This document shows positions 1-6,293 of a DNA stretch of 8,986 nucleotides, piece by piece. The notes beneath the pieces are model-generated. The model did no database searches and was not told the origin of the DNA. It worked only from the letters and a program-made list of their open reading frames with translations. This stretch comes from an uncultured Micrococcales bacterium (GTDB lineage Bacteria; Actinomycetota; Actinomycetes; Actinomycetales; Microbacteriaceae): assembly GCA_937919125.1 (NCBI GenBank), contig CALFOB010000022.1, forward strand, positions 1 to 8,986, given 5' to 3'. Position numbers and translations under genes: made by a program. Each line of letters opens with the position of its first letter. Position 1 is the stretch's first letter.

Positions 1-516
1 AACTGGGATAAGACTTTTTTCTCGATGAATGCAACTGCCATTACCGGCAAGCAGATAGTAAACGGCATCTTGCTTGCGGCTATGGCAAGAGCGGTACTAC
101 AGGTATTTCTCTATGGTCTTTGCCTACTGGCATTTGGTGCTGTTACTTGGGCTTCTCTGCCAATACTCGTCCTAGTCTCTAGCACCGCTGGTTTGGGCTT
201 TGCCGCAATCATGCTGGGCTTTGCTGGTGGCATCAAAGAAGACGATGGAATCTTTGCTCTCGTTGGCCGATTCATTGTTACCCCGATGTTTATGTTCTCT
301 GGGACTTTCTATCCAATTACTTCAATGCCTATCTATCTTCAGTGGATTGGTTGGATCTCACCACAGTGGCATGCAACCAACCTAGGTAGAGCCTTGTCTT
401 ATGGAATGCCTATCGAGAACTGGCTACTTGTTCTGCACTGGGCGGTGATGATCCTGATGACAGTAATTGGAATGGTTTGGGCTCATCGAGTGTTTGAGAA
501 GAGGTTGGCATCATGA
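1..516 (+). CDS. ABC-2 type transporter permease, 5' end cut by window edge
   Basis: The visible part is 171 residues of an integral membrane permease of the ABC-2 (NodJ/DrrB-like) exporter family. The reading frame is open from base 1, and the first Met (base 25) is probably internal: around it the protein aligns with the middle of the next permease, where that Met matches residue 123. Roughly the first third of the protein is therefore off the window. About four hydrophobic segments are visible. The family signature SGTFYP lies at visible residues 100-105, followed by the usual short amphipathic stretch and an LGRALSYG segment matching IRGLTLG in the neighbour. The stop codon overlaps the start of the next gene in ATGA, so the two are translationally coupled. 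The ATPase partner is expected further upstream. The substrate cannot be told; lipid, polysaccharide or drug export are all possible for this family. Confidence 0.85.
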   Translation, partial: NWDKTFFSMNATAITGKQIVNGILLAAMARAVLQVFLYGLCLLAFGAVTWASLPILVLVSSTAGLGFAAIMLGFAGGIKEDDGIFALVGRFIVTPMFMFSGTFYPITSMPIYLQWIGWISPQWHATNLGRALSYGMPIENWLLVLHWAVMILMTVIGMVWAHRVFEKRLAS

Positions 517-1358
517 GTTCGATGAATGTCAAAGCTGAATCAGCAATCGAGATTGCAGAGGGCAGAAGAGGAAAGCTTGGTTCTGGAGTTTATTCAGGTC
601 GAGCACGAGTAGTCCTTGAACGTGGTTACTTTGCTCTGAAGTCTTCCACTTGGATGGTTGTTGCTTCCGGCTTTGTTGAGCCATTGATTTACCTAGTTGC
701 CTTTGGATATGGAATTGGCCAGTTCATTGAAGGAACTGTTGATGGTAACGGCAACCCAATTTCTTATGCTCAGTTCATTGCTCCAGCACTATTAGCTACC
801 AGTGCGATGAATGGTGCCATCTACGACTCAACATGGAACGTGTTCTTCAAGATGCACTTCGGCAGGATCTATAACGGCATGCTCTCAACTTCTATGGGCA
901 CTCTGGATGTTGCCTTAGGTGAAATTAGCTGGGCTCTGCTTAGAGGTTTGGCATATGCAATTGGCTTCATGGCTATTGTGACGCCTTTAGGTTTAGTTCC
1001 TTCAGGTTGGGGATTGCTGGCAATCCCAGCGTCTGTTTTAGTGGCTTTTGGTTTTGCTGCGGTTGGGATGGGAATTACAAGTTATCTAAAGCACCGTCAA
1101 CAGATGCAATACATTCAGTTGGTGATGCTTCCGATGTTCCTATTCTCAGGAACTTTCTTTCCACTAGATATTTATCCAGAGCCTGTCCAGTGGTTGATTC
1201 AAGCTCTGCCTCTTTGGCAAGCAATTGAATTGATCAGGGGATTGACCCTAGGAATCTTGAACTTAGCGATGCTAGGGCACGTGCTCTACTTCGTGGTAAT
1301 GATAATCGGCGGGCTGTATTTCACAACCCGCCGACTAACAGCACTGTTCTTGCGCTAA
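513..1358 (+). CDS. ABC-2 type transporter permease (second subunit)
   Basis: A 281-residue permease, full length for the ABC-2 family, probably the heterodimer partner of the preceding gene. A polar N-terminal tail of about 45 residues precedes the first membrane helix (about 47-68). More helices lie at about 87-110, 140-160, 165-190, 200-218 and 250-270, six in total as usual. The signature SGTFFP is at 212-217, followed by the conserved segment ending IRGLTLG (241-247). The ATG overlaps the previous stop (ATGA), with GAAGAGG eight bases upstream as a plausible ribosome site. A second ATG three codons on has no better site. The last codons (residues 265-274) carry a strong inverted repeat that looks like the terminator of the opposing operon. 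Only three bases separate its stop from the stop of the convergent gene. The family is clear; the substrate is not. Confidence 0.9.
   Translation: MSSMNVKAESAIEIAEGRRGKLGSGVYSGRARVVLERGYFALKSSTWMVVASGFVEPLIYLVAFGYGIGQFIEGTVDGNGNPISYAQFIAPALLATSAMNGAIYDSTWNVFFKMHFGRIYNGMLSTSMGTLDVALGEISWALLRGLAYAIGFMAIVTPLGLVPSGWGLLAIPASVLVAFGFAAVGMGITSYLKHRQQMQYIQLVMLPMFLFSGTFFPLDIYPEPVQWLIQALPLWQAIELIRGLTLGILNLAMLGHVLYFVVMIIGGLYFTTRRLTALFLR
1306..1334 (-). terminator. Putative intrinsic terminator of the rib operon, inside the opposing permease gene
   Basis: Read on the - strand this folds into a continuous 12-pair stem (eight pairs of UCGGCGGG with CCCGCCGA, then one U-G wobble, then UGU with ACA) closed by the five-base loop GAAAU. 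The bases that follow are UUAUCAUUAC, which is U-rich but not a clean U-run. The stem starts 27 bases after the stop codon of the last operon gene. On the + strand the wobble becomes a C-A mismatch, so the fold favours the - strand transcript. That it terminates transcription is inferred. Confidence 0.6.
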
Positions 1359-1361
1359 AAA

Positions 1362-1730
1362 CTATTCAGCTGCTCCAATAAGAACTGCGAACATGATGTT
1401 CAAAGTTGTTAGTAGGAAGATAACTGGCACAGCCCACTTAGGAGTCTTTTCCTTTTTGCGGTATGTGTAGGCAATGAAGAAGATTGCTGTCAGTGAGATG
1501 CTCTTTAGGGAGATTACCACTGTGTTTAGTTCAGCAGGCTTGGTTACCCCTGCCATCACTAGGCCAGTGACCAACATTGTGTAGGCACCGTGTAGAACTC
1601 CAGCGTTTACCTTCATGCCTGTATTCATGTCCTTCATAGAAGTGAAGAAGCCAGCTAGCAAAGCTGCAATACCTAAGATGTGTAGTACTAGAAATATGTG
1701 AACGATTAGTTCTCTTGTGGAGTCTTCCAT
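1362..1730 (-). CDS. Small four-helix membrane protein of unknown function, last gene of the rib operon
   Basis: A 122-residue protein I do not recognise. It has four clear hydrophobic segments at about residues 8-30, 43-62, 70-90 and 98-119, with short loops, a lysine-rich loop (residues 91-99, KKEK) and no signal cleavage site. Small polar and charged positions sit near the membrane: His17 in the first helix, His47 at the start of the second, and Lys76 within the third. The start has a good ribosome site (AAAGGA about six bases upstream of the ATG). It begins 30 bases after the ribH stop on the same strand, and the only terminator-like hairpin is downstream, so it is probably cotranscribed with the riboflavin genes. 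It does not resemble, as far as I can judge, the RibU, RibM/PnuX or ImpX riboflavin transporters. The coding call is firm; the function is unknown. Confidence 0.8.
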   Translation of the reverse strand: MEDSTRELIVHIFLVLHILGIAALLAGFFTSMKDMNTGMKVNAGVLHGAYTMLVTGLVMAGVTKPAELNTVVISLKSISLTAIFFIAYTYRKKEKTPKWAVPVIFLLTTLNIMFAVLIGAAE

Positions 1731-1760
1731 TTGTTTCCTTTTGTAGAAGTTATTTCCACT

Positions 1761-2216
1761 CTAGCGAAGACGTGCCATCATTACAGCAGCCTCAACTGCT
1801 TCAGCACCTTTGTCTTCTTTGCTGTTTGGTAAACCGGCTCTATCTAGAGCCTGTTGAACGCTATCTACTGTTAGTAGACCAAAGCCGACAGGTACTCCAT
1901 AGTCCAGCTGCACTCTAGTTAGACCATCGGTAGCTGCATTACAGACGTATTCAAAGTGAGGTGTCTCTCCTTGAATAACAACGCCTAGGGCGATGATTAC
2001 ATCTGCTTCATCTTCTGCTGCCCACTTAGCTGCAAGTGGTAACTCGAATGCTCCTGGAACTCTAACGATGCTATAGACATCGTTACCTGCTGCCTTTAGA
2101 GATCGCTCTGCTCCTGCAAGGAGGGCATCGGTAATCTCTGTGTGCCAGCTAGTTACCAAGATGGTTACTGCTAGATCGCTTGCATCTATTTCTAGTTTTG
2201 GTGCGTGGCCTGCCAT
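1761..2216 (-). CDS. ribH: 6,7-dimethyl-8-ribityllumazine synthase
   Basis: A cytoplasmic enzyme that condenses 5-amino-6-ribitylamino-uracil with 3,4-dihydroxy-2-butanone 4-phosphate to give the lumazine precursor of riboflavin. Its 151 residues are the normal length. Family motifs are SWHTEI at 23-28, VPGAFELP at 53-60 and GVVIQGETPHFEYVC at 78-92; the last contains the active-site His87 and has GE where GG or GT is more common. GLLTVDSVQQALDRAG (113-128) and KGAEAVEAAV (136-145) complete the fold. The ATG shares one base with the ribBA stop (TAATG). The upstream ribosome site is weak (GGA only), so translation is probably coupled to ribBA. Enzymes of this family usually form pentamers or 60-mer shells. 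Confidence 0.96.
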   Translation of the reverse strand: MAGHAPKLEIDASDLAVTILVTSWHTEITDALLAGAERSLKAAGNDVYSIVRVPGAFELPLAAKWAAEDEADVIIALGVVIQGETPHFEYVCNAATDGLTRVQLDYGVPVGFGLLTVDSVQQALDRAGLPNSKEDKGAEAVEAAVMMARLR

Positions 2217-3463
2217 TACATTTCCATTTCTGCGACGATTTCAGGAAGACGGTGACCCATCTTTGATCTCTTTGCTTCTAGATAGCCAAGGTTCTGAATA
2301 GCTTCACCAACGATTACAGGAACGTATGAGTTCACAGGGATTCCGTCTTCGGTGAGGAAGTTAGCCTTGGCTGGGTTGTTTGTCATTAGTCGAACGCTCT
2401 TCACGCCCAGTTCTCTAAGGATTGACGAAGCTGCTCCATACTCTCTAGCTTCGCTAGGAAGACCTAGAGCAATGTTTGCTTCAACTGTGTCAAGACCTTG
2501 CTCCTGAAGAGCATATGCCTTGAGCTTATTTAGAAGACCAATACCGCGACCTTCTTGACCTCTTAGGTAGATAACAATTCCACCCTTAGGGTCTGCTTCA
2601 ATCATGTCCAGTGCATATTGCAACTGTGGTCCACACTCACACTTCAAAGAACCAAATGCTTCACCAGTGATACATTCTGAGTGCATACGAACCAGCACAT
2701 CTTCACCAGTTGGGTTTCCCTTGATGATGGCTACGTGATCAGCACCAGTCTTGATGTCGTAATAACCACGAACTTTAAAGTCGCCGTGAACAGTTGGAAT
2801 GTTAGCTTCAGCCTCAAATCTGATTCTGTTGTTGTCACGGTGCACGTGGTTAATGTTGTGAGAAGTTAGGTGCTCAACTAGTTGAGCAATAGTGATAACA
2901 GGAAGGTTCTCCTTCTCACCAACTTCAATAAGTTCAGGCAGTCTCATCATTGAACCATCAGCAGAGACCATCTCTCCTATGATTCCAACTGGAATTAGAC
3001 CTGCAAGCTTTAGTAGGTCAACGGCTGCTTCAGTGTGACCTGGGCGACCGTGCACACCGTGCTGGTGAGCACGTAGAGGAATGATGTGACCTGGTCTAAT
3101 GAAAGACTCAGGACCAGCAGTTTCGCTAGCTAGAGTTCTAGCTGTTAGTGCTCTATCGCTTGCTGAAACTCCGGTTGATTCACGAGCGGCAGCATCAACA
3201 GTGATGGTGTAGCTAGTACCGTGAGGGTCTTGGTTGTCTGTTGTCATTAGTGGAAGCTCAAGCTCATTAGCTTTACCATCTTCCATAGGTGCACAGAGGA
3301 AACCGGTGGTGTTCTTGACGATCCAAGCCATCCACTCAGTAGTTGCGAACTGAGCAGCGATGATTGCATCGCCTTCGTTCTCTCTATTTTCATCATCCGC
3401 TACTAGAACCGGCTTACCGTTTCGTAAAGCATCCAATGCTTGCTCGATTGTTGATAGTGCCAT
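2216..3463 (-). CDS. ribBA: Bifunctional DHBP synthase / GTP cyclohydrolase II
   Basis: A fused enzyme supplying both starting branches of riboflavin synthesis. The N-terminal half (about 1-205) makes 3,4-dihydroxy-2-butanone 4-phosphate from ribulose 5-phosphate. It shows the acidic metal and substrate motif DDENRENEGD at 23-32, RPGHIIPLRA at 123-132, GRPGHTEAAVDL at 139-150 and GEMVSADGSMMR at 163-174. The C-terminal half (about 206-415) opens GTP. It has the zinc cysteines C264, C275 and C277 in the C-x10-C-x-C spacing, then YLRGQEGRGIGL at 299-310 and LMTNNPAK at 359-366. All key residues of both halves seem present, so both activities are expected. Length (415) is normal. It overlaps ribE and ribH by one base each (TAATG at both ends). 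Its own upstream ribosome site is weak, which points to coupling with ribE. Confidence 0.97.
   Translation of the reverse strand: MALSTIEQALDALRNGKPVLVADDENRENEGDAIIAAQFATTEWMAWIVKNTTGFLCAPMEDGKANELELPLMTTDNQDPHGTSYTITVDAAARESTGVSASDRALTARTLASETAGPESFIRPGHIIPLRAHQHGVHGRPGHTEAAVDLLKLAGLIPVGIIGEMVSADGSMMRLPELIEVGEKENLPVITIAQLVEHLTSHNINHVHRDNNRIRFEAEANIPTVHGDFKVRGYYDIKTGADHVAIIKGNPTGEDVLVRMHSECITGEAFGSLKCECGPQLQYALDMIEADPKGGIVIYLRGQEGRGIGLLNKLKAYALQEQGLDTVEANIALGLPSEAREYGAASSILRELGVKSVRLMTNNPAKANFLTEDGIPVNSYVPVIVGEAIQNLGYLEAKRSKMGHRLPEIVAEMEM
2872..2887. repeat. Perfect 16-bp palindrome inside ribBA
   Basis: GCTCAACTAGTTGAGC reads the same on both strands. It lies within the codons for QLVEHL at the end of the DHBP synthase half. 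It may be chance (roughly 0.1 expected per window of this size) or an operator-like site. No function can be assigned. Confidence 0.5.
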
Positions 3464-4059
3464 TAGTTGTTTCTCATCTCTAGTAATCGTTCTATGTGCT
3501 TTGCCATTACATCAACTTCAACGTTGATCTTGTCACCAGGCTTCTTATAGCCCAAGGTGGTAAGTTTTAGGGTTTCTGGAATAAGGCTTAGACCTACAAA
3601 GTCTTCACCTAGTTCATTTACTGTTAGCGAGATTCCATCAAGGGTTATTGAACCCTTTAGAACCACGTACTTCATCAGTTCCTTAGGAACTGAAATACGA
3701 ACCCAGTCCCAGTTCTCACTTGGTTCTCTCGAAAGGAATTCACCAACACCATCAACATGTCCTTGAACATGGTGGCCACCAAAACGGGTCTGCATGGTCA
3801 TTGCACGCTCTAGGTTGATTGGATCGCCAACCTTCACATCAGCCAAACTAGTAAGTCTTAGAGTCTCATACATCACATCGGCACTGAATGTGCCATTCTC
3901 AATCTCAACAGCAGTAAGGCATGTGCCACTGCAGGCAATAGAGTCTCCACGCTTGATATCACTTGTGACAAGAGGTCCTTTGACAGTCAGTCTGATTGCG
4001 TCAGGCTGCTGTTCAATGGCCACTACTTCACCAAGTTCTTCGATGATTCCAGTAAACAT
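3463..4059 (-). CDS. ribE: Riboflavin synthase, alpha chain
   Basis: Catalyses the last step, the dismutation of two 6,7-dimethyl-8-ribityllumazine molecules to riboflavin and a pyrimidine that is recycled to RibH. Its 198 residues form two tandem lumazine-binding barrels of about 95 residues each. The first begins with the diagnostic MFTGIIEELG and contains SGTCLTA at 44-50, where the conserved Cys is C47; the residue before G is Ser where Asn is usual. The second contains GGHHVQGHVDG at 94-104 and GISLTVNE at 142-149. The C-terminal helix (about 183-198) is the usual trimerisation element. It starts within the ribD stop (TAATG) but also has a strong ribosome site of its own (AAAGGAAGG about six bases upstream). 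The symbol ribE follows actinobacterial and Bacillus usage; E. coli calls it ribC. Confidence 0.96.
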   Translation of the reverse strand: MFTGIIEELGEVVAIEQQPDAIRLTVKGPLVTSDIKRGDSIACSGTCLTAVEIENGTFSADVMYETLRLTSLADVKVGDPINLERAMTMQTRFGGHHVQGHVDGVGEFLSREPSENWDWVRISVPKELMKYVVLKGSITLDGISLTVNELGEDFVGLSLIPETLKLTTLGYKKPGDKINVEVDVMAKHIERLLEMRNN

Positions 4060-5084
4060 TAGTTACCTTCCTTTGGGATAGCTCTCATAAACACATCTGC
4101 TCCAAGCTGCTTCACTTCAACAAACTCCAAAGCCAGTGCATCCTTCATGGTTGAAATGCCGATATCTGTAACAGCAACATTTGTTCCACCAACGAGTAAT
4201 GGTGCTTGATAAATCAAAATCTCATCAAATAGACCAAGGGAGATAAACTCACTGGCTAGCTGCGCTCCACCTTCAACCAGGATGTGTCGCATACCTCTGT
4301 CCCAAAGTTTAGAAACAACATCTTTGATGTCTTGAGTTCTAAGGTGAACAGTTGGAGCATCTTCATTGAAGACTCGAAGGTCTTGATCTAGTTCAGTATT
4401 ACCAACAACAACACGTAGCGGTTGATATTCGTATCTTGTGCCATCAGGTTTTCTAGCAGTTAGATCTGGGTTGTCATATTTGACTGTCCCTGTGCCAACC
4501 AAGATTGCATCTAGCTTCGATCTTCTTAGGTGAACATCTTTCCTAGAGTCTGAACCTGAAATCCACTTACTGGTCTTATCGCTAGCTGCAGTTCTGCCAT
4601 CAAGAGTTTGAGCCCATTTCAAAGTTATGTAAGGACGCTTCTTCTTCATTGCGGTTAGCCAAACAACTGATTGCTCATCTGCTTCTTCTTCAAGAACGCC
4701 TTGGATAACTTCTACGCCTGCATCTTCGAGTGTCTTAGCTCCATTAGCAGATTCATTACCTGGATCTTTACTTGCATAAACAACCCTTGAGATGCCAGCT
4801 TCGATTAGAGCCACTGCGCAAGGACCAGTTCTCCCAGTGTGATTACAAGGTTCTAATGTGACAACAGCGGTTGCCCCTTCAGGAACACCGTTAGGTAATT
4901 TGCTTAGAGCATCTACTTCAGCATGAGGAGTGCCTGCACCTTGGTGCCAGCCCTCAGCAATGATGTTCAAATCTTTATCAAGGATGATTGCCCCAACTTG
5001 AGGGTTAACACCATAGGCAGGTCCGATTAGGGCAAGTTCAAGCGCACGACGCATCGCCGCTTCAAACTGCCTAGTGTCGGTCAT
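4059..5084 (-). CDS. ribD: Bifunctional pyrimidine deaminase / uracil reductase
   Basis: Carries out the second and third steps after GTP opening: deamination of the pyrimidine ring, then reduction of the ribosyl side chain with NADPH. Numbered from the ATG at 5084 (341 residues), the deaminase half has the zinc motifs HAEV at 54-57 and LEPCNHTGRTGPC ending at 89, with ligands His54, Cys80 and Cys89. The reductase half begins near residue 151 (RPYITLKWAQTLDGRTA) and contains LVEGGAQLASEF at 269-280. I chose 5084 because GAAAGG lies six bases upstream and the protein then begins at the usual point, just ahead of MRRALELA. A longer frame from a TTG at 5132 adds 16 residues that would come from the riboswitch leader. 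It is the first gene of the operon, controlled by the FMN riboswitch upstream, and overlaps ribE by one base. Confidence 0.95.
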   Translation of the reverse strand: MTDTRQFEAAMRRALELALIGPAYGVNPQVGAIILDKDLNIIAEGWHQGAGTPHAEVDALSKLPNGVPEGATAVVTLEPCNHTGRTGPCAVALIEAGISRVVYASKDPGNESANGAKTLEDAGVEVIQGVLEEEADEQSVVWLTAMKKKRPYITLKWAQTLDGRTAASDKTSKWISGSDSRKDVHLRRSKLDAILVGTGTVKYDNPDLTARKPDGTRYEYQPLRVVVGNTELDQDLRVFNEDAPTVHLRTQDIKDVVSKLWDRGMRHILVEGGAQLASEFISLGLFDEILIYQAPLLVGGTNVAVTDIGISTMKDALALEFVEVKQLGADVFMRAIPKEGN

Positions 5085-5160
5085 CCCGAGCCTTTCAAAT
5101 AGGGCTTCGGGGTAGGGTCGATAGACGACCAAAGGTCAGGCCAAGATAGGCCAAACCTTC
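5085..5160 (-). promoter_or_regulatory. Expression platform of the FMN riboswitch (ribD translation control)
   Basis: Two stems can form on the - strand. One (5131-5160) pairs GAAGGUUUGGCC with GGCCUGACCUUU around the loop UAUCUU, with one U-U mismatch and G-U wobbles; it starts one base after the P1 helix. The other (5085-5111) pairs CCCGAAGCC with GGCUCGGG, with one bulged A, and ends directly at the ribD ATG, so the ribosome site GAAAGG falls partly in its loop and partly in its stem. The CCUUU of the first stem is also complementary to the AAAGG of the ribosome site, giving a possible alternative pairing. There is no U-run, so control of translation rather than termination is inferred. 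Confidence 0.6.
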
Positions 5161-5161
5161 T

Positions 5162-5313
5162 GTTCTTCTACCATCCGGACTTTAACCGTCGGTTCTGGAG
5201 TTTCACCAGATCAACCGCCAAACCATTTACCTAAGTATTTGTCGCCATTTAAGGCAGCTTGTCGGGTCGCGGACTATAACCGCCGGTTCAGATTTACACT
5301 GACCCCGAAGAAC
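5162..5313 (-). promoter_or_regulatory. FMN riboswitch (RFN element)
   Basis: A 152-nt aptamer ahead of ribD on the - strand. The closing P1 helix is a perfect seven pairs, GUUCUUC (5307-5313) with GAAGAAC (5162-5168). In order after it come CGGGGUC, a hairpin CAG-UGUAAAU-CUG, ACCGGCGGUUAUAGUCCGCGA, a variable region of about 50 nt, CUGGUGAAACUCCAG, ACCGACGGUUAAAGUCCGGAUG and the 3' P1 strand. These blocks match the conserved core of the RFN family; the first hairpin loop reads UGUAAAU where UGAAAUU is common. It binds FMN and lowers expression of the downstream riboflavin genes. A promoter should lie at about 5320-5370; a TAATCT there could be a -10 box, but I could not find a convincing -35. 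Confidence 0.96.
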
Positions 5314-5369
5314 TGTTATTACCTGTAAAGCATGGCAGATTAGGGCAACAATTGCGACCCTATTCGCCT

Positions 5370-5395
5370 AGGGCTAAAAAGAGCTATTTAGCCCT
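5370..5395 (-). terminator. Putative hairpin terminator overlapping the aglG-like stop codon
   Basis: A perfect nine-pair stem (AGGGCTAAA with TTTAGCCCT) around an eight-base loop. On the - strand the first arm contains the TAA stop codon (5388-5390) of the sugar permease, so the terminating ribosome would cover it. No U-run follows on either strand. It is placed to separate the sugar operon from the rib leader. A role in termination or 3' end protection is inferred. Confidence 0.45.
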
Positions 5396-6293
5396 TTACA
5401 GAGCCTGCAAGCAAGCCTCTAACAAAGTAACGCTGGAGGGCAAAGAAGACGATTAGAGGCACAATCATGGACACAAAGGCACCTGCAGTCAGTAGTTCCC
5501 AACCGCTACCCCTAGAACCAACCATCTCAGCGATACGCACTGTTAGCGGGGCTACTTGCTTCACACCACCACCGAAGGTTAGACCTACTAGAAGGTCGTT
5601 CCATACCCAGAGGAACTGGAAGATGGAGAAAGAAGCGATAGCTGGAACAGATAGAGGAAGAATGATCTTGCTAAATAGGGTGAACCAGTTAGCTCCATCA
5701 ACACGAGCGGCCTCAATCAGTTCCTTAGGAATCTGAGATAGGAAGTTGTGAAGAAGGAAGATAGCCAATGGCAGACCAAAGATTGTGTGGGCAATCCAGA
5801 TTGGAATAAAGGTTCCAGTAATTCCAAGGTCAGGAATGATTACGGTATCTCCGATTACTAGACCCTTAGAGAACAGCTGAAGCAAAGGAATCAGGGTTAG
5901 CTGCAATGGCACAACCTGGAGTCCGAAGATTATGAAGAAGATGGTGTCTTTACCCTTGAAGTTGAACCAAGCAAGAGCATAGGCAGCAAACAAAGCCAAG
6001 GTGATCGGAAAGACCACAGCTGGGATTGTTAGAGCAAAGCTGTTGAAGAAGAACTGAGCAAGAGGTGGGTTAGTGGTAGAACCCATAAACAGCACCTGTG
6101 CGTAGTTATCAAAGGTAATGCTTGGGTTAGTAAAGAAGGTCCACCAACCACTGTTGTTGATGTCCTTCTCAGGTCTGATTGAAGAGACTAAAAGACCGAA
6201 GGTAGGTATGGTCCAAAGGATCGCGATAGCAACGGCAACTGCTGATGCAATTGGGGATGCGAATATGTCTTTAGCTTTTTTCCGAGTGCTCAT
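5388..6293 (-). CDS. aglG: Carbohydrate ABC importer permease, AglG-like (MalG family)
   Basis: One of the two membrane subunits of a sugar importer. Its 301 residues carry six predicted helices (about 15-38, 82-108, 117-140, 160-185, 208-230 and 266-290). The cytoplasmic EAA loop that docks the ATPase is clear at 194-213, beginning EAARVDG and ending ILP. The N-terminal stretch IPTFGLLVSSIRP (29-41) followed by SGWW resembles the AglG alpha-glucoside permeases more than generic MalG proteins; this is from memory of the family. Its ATG shares one base with the aglF-like stop (TAATG), with only a modest ribosome site (GAAAGA), so translation is probably coupled. It is the last gene of the operon. 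The symbol is by similarity; substrate specificity is not proven by the permease. Confidence 0.9.
   Translation of the reverse strand: MSTRKKAKDIFASPIASAVAVAIAILWTIPTFGLLVSSIRPEKDINNSGWWTFFTNPSITFDNYAQVLFMGSTTNPPLAQFFFNSFALTIPAVVFPITLALFAAYALAWFNFKGKDTIFFIIFGLQVVPLQLTLIPLLQLFSKGLVIGDTVIIPDLGITGTFIPIWIAHTIFGLPLAIFLLHNFLSQIPKELIEAARVDGANWFTLFSKIILPLSVPAIASFSIFQFLWVWNDLLVGLTFGGGVKQVAPLTVRIAEMVGSRGSGWELLTAGAFVSMIVPLIVFFALQRYFVRGLLAGSVKG

Noticed and set aside
25..27. ATG at base 25 as the true start of the first permease
   Set aside because: The frame is open to base 1, and the residues on both sides align with the middle of the neighbouring permease, so the gene continues off the left edge.
1341..1352. 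AACAG/CTGTT inverted repeat as a + strand terminator of the exporter operon
   Set aside because: The loop would be only two bases, the stem is five pairs and lies before the stop codon, and no U-run follows.
1715..1918. Small + strand frame across the ribH and membrane protein junction
   Set aside because: It is antisense to well-supported genes, has no ribosome site, and its composition is that of an antisense shadow.
5085..5132. TTG start giving a 357-residue RibD
   Set aside because: The ATG at 5084 has a far better ribosome site and matches the usual RibD N-terminus; the extra codons overlap regulatory stems.
5131..5160. Stem after the riboswitch as an intrinsic terminator
   Set aside because: No U-run follows the stem on the - strand, so a role in translation control is more likely.
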